Assembly (NCBI GenBank): GCA_035315345.1
Contig: DATFYA010000212.1
Span: 1 to 42,839, forward strand
Direction: 5' to 3'
DNA: 42,839 nucleotides
From: Candidatus Methylomirabilota bacterium
GTDB lineage: Bacteria; Methylomirabilota; Methylomirabilia; Rokubacteriales; CSP1-6
In this document: one piece after another, positions 1-8,096 of the stretch
Numbering within the stretch: the stretch's first letter is position 1
Layout: each line of letters opens with the position of its first letter
Made by a program: the position numbers and the translations under genes
Notes under the pieces: model-generated
The model's input: only the letters and a program-made list of their open reading frames with translations
The model's database searches: none
Told to the model about the DNA's origin: nothing

Positions 1-315
1 GTCGAGCAGCTTGGCCAGCTCGTCATCGTACTTCGTCCGGCCCACGCCGGGCACCACCGCGTAGTCCCGACAGGTGGTATCCGCGGCCGTCTGCAGCGCG
101 GTGGTCGCCGTCTTGGGCAGCGGGTCGAGCAGGCGCACCACGTCGAACTGGTCGACGTGGGTGAGCGGTCCCTTCGTCAGCTGGATCTGGGTGGTGCCGC
201 GAAAGAGCTGGATCGCGCCGCTGTCGATCAGCACCGGTATCTGCCACTCGACGAGGCCGCGCCCGCGCAGCGCATGCCGCAGCGAGCTGGGCTTCTGGAT
301 CCGCCAGTCCGGCAC
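1..315 (-). CDS. Hypothetical protein, 3' part beyond window
   Basis: The minus-strand reading frame stays open from a GTG at 313-315 to the left edge, giving at least 105 residues that begin VPDWRIQKPSSLRHALRG. I do not recognise the family. The visible part is mixed hydrophilic and hydrophobic, with no signal peptide or membrane segment. It lies directly downstream of the 982-residue gene, only 6 nt after that gene's TAG stop and in the same frame, so the two are almost certainly co-transcribed. No clear Shine-Dalgarno precedes the GTG, so translation may depend on coupling or reinitiation. A read-through extension of the upstream protein is the alternative. The start codon is uncertain, and function cannot be assigned. 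Confidence 0.6.
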   Translation of the reverse strand, partial: MPDWRIQKPSSLRHALRGRGLVEWQIPVLIDSGAIQLFRGTTQIQLTKGPLTHVDQFDVVRLLDPLPKTATTALQTAADTTCRDYAVVPGVGRTKYDDELAKLLD

Positions 316-321
316 GTGACG

Positions 322-3270
322 CTAGGCGGTCGGCATGGTCTCGTCGAACGCGATGTCCAGCGCGCTCGTCGGCGTGTACTCGTACCATTGGCCGATCAAC
401 GACGCCTCCGCCCAGCTGGTGATGTCGGCAGCCTCGCCCTCCCCGTCGGGCTCGCCGTCGGAGCCCAGCGTGAACAACTCGAAGTCGGTGTAGGCGCCGG
501 GGCTGCGGTACTGGTACGGACGGCCCCATGGGTCGGCCGGCGGCACCGGCCCCAACGGGGCCAGCGCGGCGAGCCCCTGAGCGGTGGTCGGGTAGCCCCC
601 GTTGTTTTGCTTGAAGCGCTCCAGCAGCGCGATGATGCCCTGCATCTCGTCCCACGCCTTCAGTTGCAGCGGCGTGAGCAGCGGGCGGGCATTGTCCACC
701 GTGTTGGCGGAACGAATGCCCGGGTAGTTGGTATTGGCATAGGCCTGCATCTCGGTGGCGATGGTCATGTACGGGTGCGTGTCGGGCAGGCCGTCGAGGG
801 TGCCGGTCTCGAGGAACGAGACGAAATCGCGCTCGAAGCCGGGCCGGATCGTCAGCACCACCCGGGCGCTGCCCGACTTGAGGAACACGCGGTGCAGGAA
901 ATCCGGGTGGTCCAGATACTTCTTGAACTCCCAGCGCGCCGTGTGTGACCAGAAGTACGGGTACAAGAAGAACAGCATGTTCTCCCACTCGATGGCCTGG
1001 TGCAGGAACTTGATGACCTCGCCGTGGGCGAGCACCAGGCCCCACAGCGACGCGTCCAGCACCGCGCCGTTCGGTCCGTAGAGATCGGGCGGCAGGCCCG
1101 GCGGCACGAAGGTGAAGGTCGGGCCGAAGAGCCAGCGCAGGACGTGCTTCATCACTTCCTCGCGCTCGATCTTGCGCAGGCTCAGCGCGTCCTGCGCGCT
1201 CAGCTCCTCCTGTAGCTGGGCGAGGCGGTCCTTCAGCATGGTCCGGTTCTGCTCGTAGCGGGCCTGCGCCGCCTCGCGCAGCGTTCCCCACACGCGCTGG
1301 CGCCAGGCGTCGTACGCGGCCCCGCTGAGGCCGAACCAGAGCTTCAGCTGGATGTCGAAGGCCGAGACCCACTTGGTGCCCACCGACATGGTCAGCGCGC
1401 CGCCCACCCCGAGCCACGTGTTCAGATCCGGCCGGATCTCGAAGTGGTAGTCCTCGTCCGTCCACGCCCACCACCGCCAGTTATTGGACCAGCCACGCAC
1501 CACGTAGCCGTCGGGCACCGCGACCTCGAAGGTGGTGTAGTCGCTGTCGTTGGACGAGTCCTTGTTGGGCCAGTTGCGGGTGAAGGCCTTCGTGACCGGG
1601 ATCTCATCGGCCGGCGGCGGCTCGACCGGCACGCCGTACTGCGCGGCCAGATCGAGGTAGTTGTCGCGGGTGATCTGCTTCGGGGTCAGGTCGAAGCGCG
1701 CCCAGGGCAGGCTCGCGGTCGACTCCCCGAACCCTTCCTGGAGCGCCGCCGTCACCGCCTTCAGCTCGACGAGCTTGGAGAGGATGTCGGAGCCCGGCTC
1801 GGGGATGGTCAGGTCGTACGTCATGCGCAGGCCGTAGCGGTAGAGATCCACCCGCCACTTGCGCACCAGCTGGTAGTAGTCCACGCGGGTGGTACGGTCG
1901 TCGAACGGGTTCTTGATCAGGCGCACCGCCTGATCCTCCGTCCCCGAGGCGGAGGCCACCTTGAACGAGGTCTTGTGCTCCTTCTTGGAGCGCGAGGACG
2001 CCTTGCGGGTCAGCTCGTTGCTCTGGTTGCGCGCGGTCTGCTGCGAGACGCTGGCGCTGTTCGAGACGTTGTAGTTCGCGGTGGTCGAGATGCTGACCGG
2101 CCCCCACCCGCCCGAGGCGGTGACCCCGAGGTCGAACCCGCTGGTGTGCTGCTGCTGGTTCGTGGTCGACTGGGTCAGCTCGCTCTTCTCGGTGACGCCC
2201 TCCTCGCTGAAGGCCTCGATGAAGTCGGTGACGATGCGCTCGAACTCCTCGGAGGTGTTCGACCACTCCTTGTGGGTGATGTTCACCTGCTCGCCCGGAG
2301 ACAGCGGCACCGAGTACTTCAGCTCGCCGCGCTCGATGCCGGCCGGGATGAAGGAGAGGCGCTCGAGGTGCAGCATGCCCACCGGCTCGATCTGCAGCCG
2401 CTGCTCGAAGGCGTAGTTGGCGTCCTTCGTCGCGGTCACCAGGGCGAGGGCCGACGCGCGGAACTGGGCCAGCGTATAGGTGGCCGCGCCCGGCCCGATG
2501 CGCGCGGCCAGCGCCATCGTGTGCTCGGCCTGCGCCTTCTGCACGTCGTTGGCGGCGGCCCAGGCCATCAGCCGTCCGACCGCGATCGGCGGCGCCATGG
2601 GGGCGACCGCCGGCTCCGGCTTCGCCGGCGGCTGCACCACGAAGGCCCCCGCCGTCGCGATCTGGCCGATCGAGTCGGCGGCGGCGCGCGCCCGCCTGGC
2701 CGCCGTGCGGGCGGCTGGGCCGGTGAGGGCCGCGGGCTGACTCTCGTAGCGGTACACCTGGGCGCCGGGCGCGCCGGGCAGCACCATCTGCGGGTCCAGC
2801 GTGTACTCGCGCGGGATGGTGGACTGCGCGCCGGGCCGCGTGCCGCCGCTCGGGCCGGTCGTGGCCTCGTAGCGAGCGAGAATCGCGGCGTGGCTGCCGA
2901 TGGTCTGCTCGACGGCTTGCTGGCGGACGGCCTGCAGCTCGGCCCCGAAGCGCAGCAGCAGGCGCGCGGGCACTGCGGCCATGCGCTCCATCATGGACAG
3001 CGGCAGCGAGGCGCTCGGCGACTCGGGCGACTCGGCGACGACGGCCTGGATGGTCTCCAGGTGCACGCGGTCGGGCTCGGGCAGCGGCGGCTCGCCGGTG
3101 GTCAGCCGCCGGATGACGACCGCCATCTCCTGTACCGTCGGGCGCAGCGCGGCCAGGTAGGCCCACTTGTCGAGCGCGCGCCCGGGCTCGTGCACGGGTG
3201 GGCGCGGGGTCTTGATCGGCGTGTACGTGGCCCGTGGCAGGCTGCGCTTGGAATGCTCGAGATCGGCCAT
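322..3270 (-). CDS. Large protein of unknown function with C-terminal GspG-like pseudopilin domain
   Basis: 982 residues from an ATG at 3268-3270, preceded by GGAGAGAG at good spacing; a longer frame opens 11 codons upstream but lacks such a site. I do not recognise the first ~860 residues. They comprise an Ala/Pro-rich N-terminal third, a Ser/Thr/Asn-rich middle (around GVTASGGWGPVSISTT), a Trp-rich patch (SNNWRWWAWTDEDYHF) and a charged helical stretch near NRTMLKDRLAQLQEEL. Residues ~884-953 match the C-terminal half of type II secretion major pseudopilins: NNGGYPTTAQGLAAL, then PPADPWGRPYQYRSPG, then LFTLGSDGEPDGEGE and ADITSW, including the Asp-rich calcium-loop region. The N-terminal prepilin cleavage site and hydrophobic helix of true GspG are absent, as is any signal peptide. 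The domain therefore seems to have been recruited to a soluble multidomain protein. It is divergent from hyuA and co-directional with the partial gene at the left edge. Gene call is strong; function unknown. Confidence 0.88.
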   Translation of the reverse strand: MADLEHSKRSLPRATYTPIKTPRPPVHEPGRALDKWAYLAALRPTVQEMAVVIRRLTTGEPPLPEPDRVHLETIQAVVAESPESPSASLPLSMMERMAAVPARLLLRFGAELQAVRQQAVEQTIGSHAAILARYEATTGPSGGTRPGAQSTIPREYTLDPQMVLPGAPGAQVYRYESQPAALTGPAARTAARRARAAADSIGQIATAGAFVVQPPAKPEPAVAPMAPPIAVGRLMAWAAANDVQKAQAEHTMALAARIGPGAATYTLAQFRASALALVTATKDANYAFEQRLQIEPVGMLHLERLSFIPAGIERGELKYSVPLSPGEQVNITHKEWSNTSEEFERIVTDFIEAFSEEGVTEKSELTQSTTNQQQHTSGFDLGVTASGGWGPVSISTTANYNVSNSASVSQQTARNQSNELTRKASSRSKKEHKTSFKVASASGTEDQAVRLIKNPFDDRTTRVDYYQLVRKWRVDLYRYGLRMTYDLTIPEPGSDILSKLVELKAVTAALQEGFGESTASLPWARFDLTPKQITRDNYLDLAAQYGVPVEPPPADEIPVTKAFTRNWPNKDSSNDSDYTTFEVAVPDGYVVRGWSNNWRWWAWTDEDYHFEIRPDLNTWLGVGGALTMSVGTKWVSAFDIQLKLWFGLSGAAYDAWRQRVWGTLREAAQARYEQNRTMLKDRLAQLQEELSAQDALSLRKIEREEVMKHVLRWLFGPTFTFVPPGLPPDLYGPNGAVLDASLWGLVLAHGEVIKFLHQAIEWENMLFFLYPYFWSHTARWEFKKYLDHPDFLHRVFLKSGSARVVLTIRPGFERDFVSFLETGTLDGLPDTHPYMTIATEMQAYANTNYPGIRSANTVDNARPLLTPLQLKAWDEMQGIIALLERFKQNNGGYPTTAQGLAALAPLGPVPPADPWGRPYQYRSPGAYTDFELFTLGSDGEPDGEGEAADITSWAEASLIGQWYEYTPTSALDIAFDETMPTA

Positions 3271-3322
3271 GGCTCTCTCTCCGCGAGCGTCCCCATCGAG
3301 CACGACGCCCGCCCCGCCGTCG

Positions 3323-3352
3323 ATACTGCGCCGGCTCCGACGCGGGCGTCAA
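3323..3352 (-). promoter_or_regulatory. Candidate sigma70-type promoter for the 982-residue gene
   Basis: On the minus strand TTGACG (3352-3347) is followed after 18 nt by CAGTAT (3328-3323). The -35 matches 5/6 of consensus, the -10 only 3/6. It lies about 50 nt upstream of the ATG at 3270, back to back with the hyuA promoter candidate. Weak by -10 quality, plausible by position. Confidence 0.3.
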
Positions 3353-3374
3353 GGCGGCAGGTGGCCCGCGTTGC

Positions 3375-3403
3375 TTGACTCCGCCTCCGCCCTCGACTAG
3401 GCT
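3375..3403 (+). promoter_or_regulatory. Candidate sigma70-type promoter for hyuA
   Basis: TTGACT at 3375-3380, then a 17-nt spacer and TAGGCT at 3398-3403. The TANNNT form of the -10 is common in GC-rich bacteria. Transcription would start near 3410, giving a leader of about 27 nt before the hyuA ATG at 3437. Confidence 0.45.
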
Positions 3404-3436
3404 CGCCAGCATTCCCGGACCGAGGACACGCCGACC

Positions 3437-5563
3437 ATGTCCGCCGACGAGCATCGCTCTGCCGCCACGCCACGACGCGCCGCCAAGCTCGTCGGCGTCG
3501 ACGTGGGCGGCACCTTCACCGACCTGGTGCTGGTCGACGAGACCACCGGCGAGGTACGGGTGGCCAAGGTCCCGACCACGGTGGCCAACCAGGCCGGCGG
3601 GGTGCAGGCGGCGCTGGCCTCCGTCGACACGCGGGCCGCCGACATCGAAGTGATCGTGCACGGGACGACCACCGCCACCAACGCCCTGCTCGAGCGGAAA
3701 GGCGCGCGCACCGGGCTCATCACCACGCGCGGCTTCCGCGACGTGCTGGAGCTGGGACGCCGCACCCGGCCGACGCCCTACGGGCTCAAGGGCACGTTCG
3801 AGGCGCTGATCCCGCGCGACCTGCGCCTGGAAGTCGACGAGCGCGTGGACGCCGAGGGGCTGGTGGTCACGCCGCTGGCCCTCGACCAGGTGCGCGAGGC
3901 CGTCGCCACGCTGCGCGCGCGGGGCGTCGAGGCGCTCGTCATCCACTTCATGCACTCCTATCTCAACGACGCGCACGAGCGGCAGGCGCGCGAGGCCGCG
4001 GCGGCGCTCTGGCCCAACGCCTACCTCACCGCCGGGGCCGCGCTGCTGCCCGAGTACCGCGAGTTCGAGCGCGGAACGACCGCGGCCATCAACGGCTTCG
4101 TGCAGCCGGTGATCGACCGGTACCTGCGCACCCTGGCCGGCGAGCTGGCGCGGCAGGGCTACCGGCGCGAGCTGCTGGTCATGCAGGGCAACGGCGGCAC
4201 CATGTCGGTGGACGTGGCCGCGCGGCACGCGGTCAGCACGCTGATGTCGGGGCCCGCGGCGGGCGTGAAGGCGGCCGCCTACACCGCGCTGGCCGCCGGG
4301 CACCGGAACATCATCAGCTGCGACATGGGCGGAACCAGCTTCGACGTGGGGGTGATCCGCGACGGTCGTCCCGCGCTCACCGCGGACAAGGAGATGGGCT
4401 ACGGGCTGCCGGTGCGCGTGCCGATGATCGACATCCACACCATCGGCGCCGGCGGCGGCTCGATCGCCCGGGTGAACTCGGCGGGCATCCTGCAGGTGGG
4501 ACCGGAGAGCGCGGGCGCCGATCCGGGCTCCATCTGCTACGGGCGCGGTGGCGAGGAGCCGACCATCACCGACGCGAACCTGCTGCTGGGCCGCCTGAAC
4601 CCGACCGGGCTGCTCGGTGTGCAGCAGGCGGCACGCCTGGACCGCATCCGCGACATCTTCGACAAGAAGATCGGCGCGCATCTGGGGCTCCATCCGGACG
4701 AGGTGGCCGCCGCGATCGTGCGCGTGGCCAACGACAAGATGGCCGGCGCGATCCGGCTGGTGTCGCTGCAGCGCGGCCACGATCCGCGCGACTTCGTGCT
4801 GTTCGCCTTCGGGGGCGCGGGCCCCCTGCACGCCGTGGCCCTGGCCCGCGAGCTGGCCATCCCGCGCGTGCTGGTGCCGGCGCGACCGGGCATCACCTCG
4901 GCGCTGGGCTGCCTGGTCGCCGACGTGCGCCACGACTTCGTGAGGACGATCAACCAGGGCGTGCTGCGGATGGACGTGGAGGCGGCGCATCGGATCCTGG
5001 CCGACCAGGTGGCCGAGGGCCGGCGGCTGCTGGCCACCGAGGGCGTCGAGGTCGAAACGGTGAGCGTCCAGCACGAGGCCGACATGCAGTTCGTGGGGCA
5101 GACGCACGTGCTCACCGTCGCCATCCCGCGGACCGACTTCGCGCGCGAAGAGCTGATGAGCGCGTTCGAGAAGGCCTACTGGGAGCGCTTCGAGGTCGAG
5201 CTGCGCGAGATGCGCGCCCAGGTGGTGAGCCTGCGCACCGCGGTGATCGGCCGCCGCCGGCCGGTGTCGCTCGAGGGGCTGATCGCGCTGGACCGCGGCG
5301 GCGCGGCCGCGCCGGCCGGGCGGCGGCGCGTGTGGTTCGACGCGGGCTGGCAGGAGACGCCGGTGTACCGGCGCGAGCAGCTCGGCGCCGGCGCCGCGCT
5401 GGTCGGGCCGGCCATCGTGGAGCAGCTCGATTCCACCACCGTGATCGAGCCGGGGGATCGCCTGCGCGTGGACGCGCTGGGGAATCTGGAGATCACGGTG
5501 CGGGGGGTGGAAGCTGGCCCCTCACCCTGCCCTCTCCCCGGGGGGGAGAGGGGGAGAGAATGA
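3437..5563 (+). CDS. hyuA: Hydantoinase/oxoprolinase A-type subunit (HyuA family)
   Basis: 708 residues, the usual length for the ATP-dependent N-methylhydantoinase/5-oxoprolinase A subunit. These enzymes open a cyclic amide ring using ATP, and related members carboxylate ketones. Residues 20-29 carry the ASKHA-fold phosphate loop GVDVGGTFTD; further family motifs are HGTTTATNALLERKG, NGGTMSVDVAARHAVSTLMS and CDMGGTSFDVGVI (second phosphate/Mg loop). The hyuB-type partner follows with a 4-nt stop-start overlap, which fits one heteromeric enzyme. The last ~14 residues (PSPCPLPGGERGRE) are not family sequence: they are encoded by a palindromic repeat that has invaded the 3' end. The substrate (hydantoin, oxoproline, acetophenone-like ketone or other) cannot be told. 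Confidence 0.93.
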   Translation: MSADEHRSAATPRRAAKLVGVDVGGTFTDLVLVDETTGEVRVAKVPTTVANQAGGVQAALASVDTRAADIEVIVHGTTTATNALLERKGARTGLITTRGFRDVLELGRRTRPTPYGLKGTFEALIPRDLRLEVDERVDAEGLVVTPLALDQVREAVATLRARGVEALVIHFMHSYLNDAHERQAREAAAALWPNAYLTAGAALLPEYREFERGTTAAINGFVQPVIDRYLRTLAGELARQGYRRELLVMQGNGGTMSVDVAARHAVSTLMSGPAAGVKAAAYTALAAGHRNIISCDMGGTSFDVGVIRDGRPALTADKEMGYGLPVRVPMIDIHTIGAGGGSIARVNSAGILQVGPESAGADPGSICYGRGGEEPTITDANLLLGRLNPTGLLGVQQAARLDRIRDIFDKKIGAHLGLHPDEVAAAIVRVANDKMAGAIRLVSLQRGHDPRDFVLFAFGGAGPLHAVALARELAIPRVLVPARPGITSALGCLVADVRHDFVRTINQGVLRMDVEAAHRILADQVAEGRRLLATEGVEVETVSVQHEADMQFVGQTHVLTVAIPRTDFAREELMSAFEKAYWERFEVELREMRAQVVSLRTAVIGRRRPVSLEGLIALDRGGAAAPAGRRRVWFDAGWQETPVYRREQLGAGAALVGPAIVEQLDSTTVIEPGDRLRVDALGNLEITVRGVEAGPSPCPLPGGERGRE
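5519..5552. repeat. REP-like palindromic repeat, copy 1 (inside hyuA 3' end)
   Basis: The element opens CCCTCACCCTG and carries the perfect 10-bp inverted repeat CCCTCTCCCC (5530-5539) / GGGGAGAGGG (5543-5552). Two further copies lie at 19304-19342 and 19351-19381. Here it encodes the terminal residues of HyuA, and its purine-rich right arm sits just upstream of the hyuB ATG where a Shine-Dalgarno would be. Similar C/G-rich hairpin repeats are widespread between genes of high-GC bacteria. Confidence 0.8.
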
Positions 5564-7311
5564 TGATGGACGCGATCGATCCGGTGACGCTGGTCGTGGT
5601 GCAGAACGGGCTGCAGCAGGTGGCGAGCGAGATGGACCTCACCTTCGAGCGCGCCGCCTTCTCGCCGGTGATCTCGGAGGGCTTCGACCGCTCCGACGGC
5701 ATCTACGCGCGCGACAACGGCGAGGTCATCGCGCAGGGCGAGCTGGGGCTGCCCATCTTCGTGGGGGTCATGCAGTTCACCACCCGCGCGGTGATCGACC
5801 ATGTGAGCGCGGGCGCCGAGCCGCTGCGGCCCGGCGACATCTTCATCGTCAACGACCCGTACTGCGGCGGCACGCATCTGATGGACGTGAAGATGGTGAA
5901 GCCGTACTTCTACCGGGGCCAGCTCTGGGCCTATCTCTCGAATACCGGGCACTGGCCGGACACCGGCGGCTCGGTGCCCGGCGGCTTCTCCACGCGGGCC
6001 ACCGAGGTGCAGCAGGAGGGCCTGCGGCTGCCCCCGGTGAAGCTCTTCCGCGAGGGCGTGATGCAGCCCGACATCCTCAGCATCATCCTCGCCAACATCC
6101 GGGTGCCCGAGGAGCGCATCGGCGACATCAAGGCGCAGGTGGCCGCGCTCACCGTGGGCGAGAAGCGCCTCACCGCCCTGCTCGACCGCTACGGCGAGCC
6201 CACCGTGACCGCGTGCATCGCCGAATTGCGCCGCCGCTCCGACCGCATGATGCGGGCGCACATCGCCAAGATCCCCGACGGCGTCTACTCCGGCGAGGCC
6301 TTCGTGGACTCGGACGGCGTCGATCCCGACCCGCTGGCCGTCCGGCTCCGGATCAAGAAGGAGGCCACGGACCTGCACTTCGACTTCTCTCAGTCGAGCG
6401 GGCCGTGCCGCGGGCCGCTGAACAGCGTGATCGCCACCACCAAGGCCGCGGTGTACCTGGCCATCAAGCACATCTTCCCGGATGTGCCGATCAACGCGGG
6501 ATGCTTCGAGCCGCTGCACGTGGCCGACCCGCACGGCACGTTCCTCTACGCGCGCTACCCGCGCCCGGTCTCGGGCTGCGCGGCCGAGGTCAGCTCGCGC
6601 ATCGCCGAGTCGGTCTTCAGCACGCTGGCCCACGCGATCCCGGACGATCTCTTCGCGGCGCCCGCGGGCACCAGCGGCAACCTCACGCTCGGCGGTCACG
6701 ACCCCTTGAAAGAGCGGCACTACATCATGTACGTCTTCAGCGGCGGCGGCTACGGGGGCAGCGCCGAGGACGACGGGCTCACCAACGGCTGCTCGACCAT
6801 CGGCATCTCGAAGACGCAGCCCACCGAGGTGCTGGAGCAGCACTACCCGGTGCTGTTCGAGCGCTACGCCCTGCGCGAGCGCTCGGGCGGCGCGGGCAAG
6901 ACGCGCGGCGGGTTCGGAGTGGACTACAAGATCCGGGTGCGGCGCGGCGAAGCGCTGCTGTCGTTCCTGATGGACCACGGCCGCTTCGGGCCGCCCGGGC
7001 TCTTCGGCGGCCGCGATGGGGCGCCCAACGAGGTGATCGTGCACCGGGAAGGGGGCGACTACGTCTCGCCGCACCTGTCGAAGGACGAGGACATCCGGCT
7101 GGTCGCCGGCGACAGCATCACGGTGCGCACGCCGGGCGGTGGCGGCTACGGCGATCCCCGGCGGCGCGATCCCGCTCTGGTGGCGCGGGACGTGGCGCGG
7201 GGATATCTGACGGCAGAGGATGCGGCGCGGGACTACGCGGTCGTCGTGACCGCGGCGGATCCCCCGGCCCTGGATCGCGCCGCGACCGACGCGCTCCGAC
7301 GCCGCGGCTGA
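5560..7311 (+). CDS. hyuB: Hydantoinase B-type subunit (HyuB family)
   Basis: 583 residues starting at the first of three consecutive ATG codons, overlapping the hyuA TGA as ATGA. Family features are visible throughout: the N-terminal IDPVTLVVVQNGLQQVASEM, then FSPVISEGFDRSDGIYA, the metal-rich NDPYCGGTHLMDVKM, GGSVPGGFSTRATEV, and the C-terminal VRTPGGGGYGDPRRRDP that ends nearly all HyuB homologues. Together with the upstream A subunit it would form an ATP-dependent cyclic-amide hydrolase (or ketone carboxylase) in the cytoplasm. The purine-rich arm of the repeat in the hyuA tail probably serves as its ribosome binding site. A terminator-like hairpin lies 16 nt after its stop. Confidence 0.93.
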   Translation: MMMDAIDPVTLVVVQNGLQQVASEMDLTFERAAFSPVISEGFDRSDGIYARDNGEVIAQGELGLPIFVGVMQFTTRAVIDHVSAGAEPLRPGDIFIVNDPYCGGTHLMDVKMVKPYFYRGQLWAYLSNTGHWPDTGGSVPGGFSTRATEVQQEGLRLPPVKLFREGVMQPDILSIILANIRVPEERIGDIKAQVAALTVGEKRLTALLDRYGEPTVTACIAELRRRSDRMMRAHIAKIPDGVYSGEAFVDSDGVDPDPLAVRLRIKKEATDLHFDFSQSSGPCRGPLNSVIATTKAAVYLAIKHIFPDVPINAGCFEPLHVADPHGTFLYARYPRPVSGCAAEVSSRIAESVFSTLAHAIPDDLFAAPAGTSGNLTLGGHDPLKERHYIMYVFSGGGYGGSAEDDGLTNGCSTIGISKTQPTEVLEQHYPVLFERYALRERSGGAGKTRGGFGVDYKIRVRRGEALLSFLMDHGRFGPPGLFGGRDGAPNEVIVHREGGDYVSPHLSKDEDIRLVAGDSITVRTPGGGGYGDPRRRDPALVARDVARGYLTAEDAARDYAVVVTAADPPALDRAATDALRRRG

Positions 7312-7327
7312 GCCTCATCCGCCGACC

Positions 7328-7351
7328 GCTGCCGGGCGGGCGCCCGGCAGC
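7328..7351. terminator. Hairpin between convergent genes
   Basis: Perfect 10-bp stem GCTGCCGGGC (7328-7337) / GCCCGGCAGC (7342-7351) with a 4-nt loop. It sits 16-17 nt from the stop codons of both hyuB (plus) and the small exported-protein gene (minus), so it may end transcription in both directions. Neither side has a T tract, so it is not a classical intrinsic terminator. Confidence 0.55.
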
Positions 7352-7368
7352 CGGCCGCGGAACTCCGG

Positions 7369-7623
7369 CTAGAACGTCTTCTTGAAGAACTCCTTGATGT
7401 TCTCGCCGCTGAACTTCGCCCCCTCGACGATGGTGTTGCCGATGCCCTTGGCCGTCTCCTTCACGCCCGGGCCCACCTTGCCATCGCCCATCTGCTTGGC
7501 GCCGCTCTCCACCTGCTTGGTCGCCTGGTCCACCTTCGTCTTGTCGGCGGCTCCGGCCACGCCGCTGGTCATCACCACCGCGGCGAAGAACGCCGGCGCC
7601 ATCCACCACGCACGCGCTTTCAT
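7369..7623 (-). CDS. Small exported protein, function unknown
   Basis: 84 residues from the ATG at 7621-7623, preceded by GAGGAGG; an upstream in-frame ATG at 7650 would add nine residues in front of the signal peptide and has no comparable site. Residues 1-25 are a classical Sec signal peptide (MKARAW, hydrophobic core, SGVAGA before ADKTK). The mature ~60 residues are amphipathic and Lys/Gly/Val-rich, with two heptad-like segments (VDQATKQVESGAKQMGDGK and GPGVKETAKGIGN), ending EFFKKTF. This is reminiscent of small periplasmic stress or coat-like helical proteins, but I recognise no family. It is convergent with hyuB and downstream of the 24-residue membrane peptide on the same strand. Confidence 0.8.
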   Translation of the reverse strand: MKARAWWMAPAFFAAVVMTSGVAGAADKTKVDQATKQVESGAKQMGDGKVGPGVKETAKGIGNTIVEGAKFSGENIKEFFKKTF

Positions 7624-7693
7624 GACCGCCCTCCTCTCGTGATCAGCCATCCGTGGTCAGTCATTCAACGATCGCACCCGCCGGATTTTCGGC

Positions 7694-7768
7694 TCAACGA
7701 AAACCGAGGTATCCGAGAATGGCGAGCACGACCACTACCACCCCGATGATGTAGAAGACGTTGTACAT
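7694..7768 (-). CDS. 24-residue single-span membrane microprotein
   Basis: ATG at 7766-7768, stop TGA at 7694-7696. The peptide begins MYNVFYIIGVVVVVLAIL and ends GYLGFR: one transmembrane helix with a positively charged C-terminus. The start is preceded by GGGAGGA at 7-8 nt, a near-ideal Shine-Dalgarno. Very short hydrophobic peptides ending in a similar G(F/L)R are common but poorly characterised in proteobacteria and relatives, and are usually missed by gene callers. It is co-directional with the small exported protein 70 nt downstream, so a shared transcript is possible. Function unknown. Confidence 0.7.
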   Translation of the reverse strand: MYNVFYIIGVVVVVLAILGYLGFR

Positions 7769-7785
7769 CGTCAGTCCTCCCAGCC

Positions 7786-8011
7786 GTTTCCGGCTCCGAT
7801 TCCCGTTTAAAGCCTCGTCCCCCGACGCCGCACACACAGCATCCCCCGTGCCAGGAGTCGAATCGCCCGCTCAACGCACGGATTCGTCCGGGCCGCGAGC
7901 CCGGACGCGACCGGGGCGAGCGCCGTCGGAAGTAACTACCGCGTCGTGGGACGACCCGGGCCGAGAGTTTCGGTGGCGGAGCCGAGAGGGCGTCGGGGCG
8001 CGGGCCGCCCC
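7786..8011. other. Intergenic stretch, no supported gene
   Basis: Between the microprotein (minus) and the LigB gene (plus) there is a divergent intergenic region of about 330 bases. It contains a local AT patch (TTTAAA on both strands near 7807-7812) that could belong to the microprotein promoter, but no matching -35 box is evident. Open frames here lack codon structure or ribosome binding sites. The right part holds the promoter candidate listed separately. Confidence 0.5.
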
Positions 8012-8040
8012 TTGACTTGCCGTCACCGGCGGCGGATTCT
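8012..8040 (+). promoter_or_regulatory. Candidate promoter of the 8097-18478 catabolic cluster
   Basis: TTGACT (8012-8017), 17-nt spacer, GATTCT (8035-8040). The -35 is good (5/6), the -10 poor (3/6). It would give a leader of about 50 nt before the LigB-type gene at 8097, which has GGGGGAAC close to its ATG. Confidence 0.3.
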
Positions 8041-8096
8041 CGGCCCACCGAACGGCGGCTCGAACGTGGCCCGAGACGCGAGCACGGGGGAACGGC

